From Hanleya hanleyi (Eukaryota; Mollusca; Polyplacophora; Lepidopleurida; Hanleyidae), in assembly GCA_036873755.1 (NCBI GenBank), contig JAVTVY010025215.1, positions 37,057 to 101,056 of the forward strand: DNA of 64,000 nucleotides, given 5' to 3'. This document shows, one piece after another, positions 62,603-64,000 of the stretch; the stretch's first letter is position 1, and the number at the start of each line of letters is the position of its first letter. Both the position numbers and the translations under genes were made by a program. The notes beneath the pieces are model-generated. The model was not told the DNA's origin. It saw only the letters and a program-made list of their open reading frames with translations, and made no database searches.

Positions 62603-63517
62603 TCAGTGCATGAGTGACGCATTCAGCCGATGGGAGTGGTCGGTCAGCTTGGTAACGAAAAACGTAACATTGGTCACACTCTCCACTGTCCACTTGGTGT
62701 TGGGGCGTTGTTGTTGGGCCCATTCCAAGGGATCCACGGTGTCCAGTTTCTCCAGCATCGTCTCTAGCGACACTCGGTTAATGATGGTAAACGGTTGGTC
62801 AAATACCCGGATGTTACTGCTCGGGTAAAAATATCGGACTTGGACTGTCTCTTTATGCTGCAGCACATAACCAAACGCCAGATTCAATTTGAAGGCCGTA
62901 GTTTGATCTTTGAAGATGGCTTCTACGTAGCTACGTAGACGGGCGAGGTCGGTCAGTCGGAAATTGTAGATATCTTGAATAGGGCGATGACGGTAGAAAC
63001 AGTGCCGGATCATGGGCCAATGGCGCCGATAAATGTCACTCACTGGATGGTCTTCGTGTAACAGATCGCTGGGAACATTTATGGCTTCGTCCACGAAGTG
63101 TACTTTGCCCTCCACGTCGTACAAAATCTGGCCCAAGGTCTTGTCGTCGGAATTTGACTGTTGAATTAGGGCGACATCATCATCGGCCCTCGTGCGATGG
63201 GTGGGAGTCCCCCCTGTTTCGATATTGATGCCTACGGGCTCTTCTATCTGCAAACGTGGCTGCGGAACAGGGTGTCGTGTGCGTTGGTGTCGCAGCAACT
63301 GACTGGTCAGTTTGAAAAGCCGACCACATTCTTCGCATGGACGCTTGGGTACTTCATGGCGTGCACGTGTGTGGCGCTGTAAATGATCCGGGCGCTGAAA
63401 CGACAGTGTACATATCGTACAGTTATACCGGGCGGTTCCTTCGTGCTTGGTAGCCTCATGGCGGCGCAAGTCGTGCAGACGAGTGAATGATTTCGAGCAC
63501 GTAGTACAAGTGAACAT
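62603..63517 (-). CDS. Three-finger C2H2 protein with conserved C-terminal domain (copy 2)
   Basis: 304 residues from the ATG at 63517. Fingers read FTCTTCSKSFTRLHDLRRH, YNCTICTLSFQRPDHLQRH and CEECGRLFKLTSQLLRH. The linker differs in length and sequence from copy 1. From IYRRHWPMIRHCFYRHRPIQ to LETMLEKLDTVDPLEWA the protein and DNA are nearly identical to copy 1. The tail keeps TKWTVESVTNVTFFVTKLTD, then runs past the PIG-stop position by a small indel and adds a few residues. The promoter, 5' leader and orientation are the same as copy 1, about 1.1 kb away, so this is a tandem duplicate. Confidence 0.8.
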   Translation of the reverse strand: MFTCTTCSKSFTRLHDLRRHEATKHEGTARYNCTICTLSFQRPDHLQRHTRARHEVPKRPCEECGRLFKLTSQLLRHQRTRHPVPQPRLQIEEPVGINIETGGTPTHRTRADDDVALIQQSNSDDKTLGQILYDVEGKVHFVDEAINVPSDLLHEDHPVSDIYRRHWPMIRHCFYRHRPIQDIYNFRLTDLARLRSYVEAIFKDQTTAFKLNLAFGYVLQHKETVQVRYFYPSSNIRVFDQPFTIINRVSLETMLEKLDTVDPLEWAQQQRPNTKWTVESVTNVTFFVTKLTDHSHRLNASLMH

Positions 63518-63562
63518 CTTGGTGGTTGACAGAGTGTCTGATGAAACGGCCAGACCGCTTCC

Positions 63563-63571
63563 CTTTTATAG
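63563..63571 (-). promoter_or_regulatory. TATA box of zinc-finger copy 2
   Basis: CTATAAAAG on the minus strand, about 50 bases before the ATG at 63517; same context as for copy 1. Confidence 0.7.
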
Positions 63572-63710
63572 CACGCTAGCTGATATCATGTTCGGGCACT
63601 TCCGCGTCTCTTCGGATGTAAAAGTCCCCGGATGTAAAAGTGCCCGAATGTTTACGAATGTTCCACCATTCCAGACTTCTATCAGGTCCATGTCCAGAAG
63701 CTCTCATACG

Positions 63711-63765
63711 CCGCCATTTTGGAGCCGCCATGTTGGATCCGCCATTTGGGAACCGCCATCTTGGA
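63711..63765. promoter_or_regulatory. Cluster of four GCCAT (YY1-like) motifs
   Basis: GCCGCCATTTTGGA, GCCGCCATGTTGGA, CCGCCATTTGGGA and CCGCCATCTTGGA follow at about 14-bp steps. CCGCCATNTTG is the YY1-type core. It lies about 200 bp upstream of zinc-finger copy 2; it may be a promoter cluster or simply a short tandem repeat. Confidence 0.45.
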
Positions 63766-63900
63766 TATGTCCCATAATGCACCGGGTCAAAATACTCGCT
63801 TCTGATTGGACGAGAGCTCTTTGACGGATTTTAAATACTCGCTTCTGTTTGGTGTACGTCGCTAAAGGTGACCGGAACTGACCTTTGACCCCGGCGCGCA

Positions 63901-64000
63901 AAGGTTTCCACCGCACCGCGGATCCCTTGGAATGGGCCCAACAACAACGCCCCAACACCAAAGGTTTCCACCGCACCGCGGTGGAAACCTTTACACCGCG
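63901..64000 (+). pseudogene. Inverted gene-family fragment between GC-rich repeats
   Basis: At 63925-63960 the plus strand reads LEWAQQQRPNT, the same text as near the end of zinc-finger copy 2 but in opposite orientation. It is flanked by two copies of AAGGTTTCCACCGCACCGCG, the second followed by its own inverse (CGCGGTGGAAACCTTTAC). The window ends here. Confidence 0.6.

Overview
This window is animal nuclear DNA, most likely from a marine invertebrate. A lophotrochozoan such as a mollusc is my inference from the mix of DIRS, Gmr1, Penelope, Kolobok/THAP and foldback elements, not something the sequence proves. There are no operons, Shine-Dalgarno sites or rRNA. Coding DNA is split by GT-AG introns or decayed, and most of the window is nested transposable elements, foldbacks and satellite arrays.

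Layout. 1-11.3 kb: a minus-strand DIRS-like tyrosine-recombinase retrotransposon (element A) with a second DIRS-like element (B, about 812-7493) inserted in its recombinase gene. B has inverted terminal repeats and an internal complementary region matching its circle junction. 12-20 kb: a minus-strand Ty3/Gypsy element (gag, protease, RT, RNase H) broken by a hAT-like element (8-bp target duplication) and a Mutator-like element (9-bp duplication), with a TTAA-flanked element carrying a THAP relic beside it. 20.1-26.5 kb: a second LTR element in the unusual order gag-protease-integrase-RT-RNase H (Gmr1 type). 26.8-31.6 kb: a 4.7-kb element bounded by inverted arrays of a short palindromic motif, with exons that look like a BEN domain. 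33.9-35.1 kb: a Penelope-like RT. 36.7-37.9 kb: a decayed, intronless integrase-core (rve/DDE) gene. 41 kb: a 41-bp minisatellite inside an inverted repeat.

43.4-54.1 kb holds the most notable gene. Eight minus-strand exons, all with GT-AG junctions in compatible phase and no stop codon, spell a spliced relative of the same integrase-core family with the D, D and E residues present. One intron contains a LINE remnant that is itself interrupted by a 1.74-kb TTAA-flanked Kolobok-like element, plus a second LINE fragment in the other orientation.

55.1-60.6 kb is a series of tandem arrays (units of about 155, 152, 173 and 176 bp). Many units carry one palindromic factor-like site: an NRF1-like GCGCATGCGC in the first arrays, replaced by paired TGACGTCA (CRE) sites in the last. 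60.9-64 kb contains two tandem minus-strand genes, each with three C2H2 fingers and a conserved C-terminal domain I cannot name. Their C-terminal halves are almost identical while the fingers have diverged, and both have a TATA box just upstream. Fragments of the same family lie on both sides.

The window therefore mixes decayed selfish elements with at least three transcription units that may be functional (the spliced integrase-like gene and the two zinc-finger genes). All calls come from reading translated motifs and repeats by eye; no database search was run.
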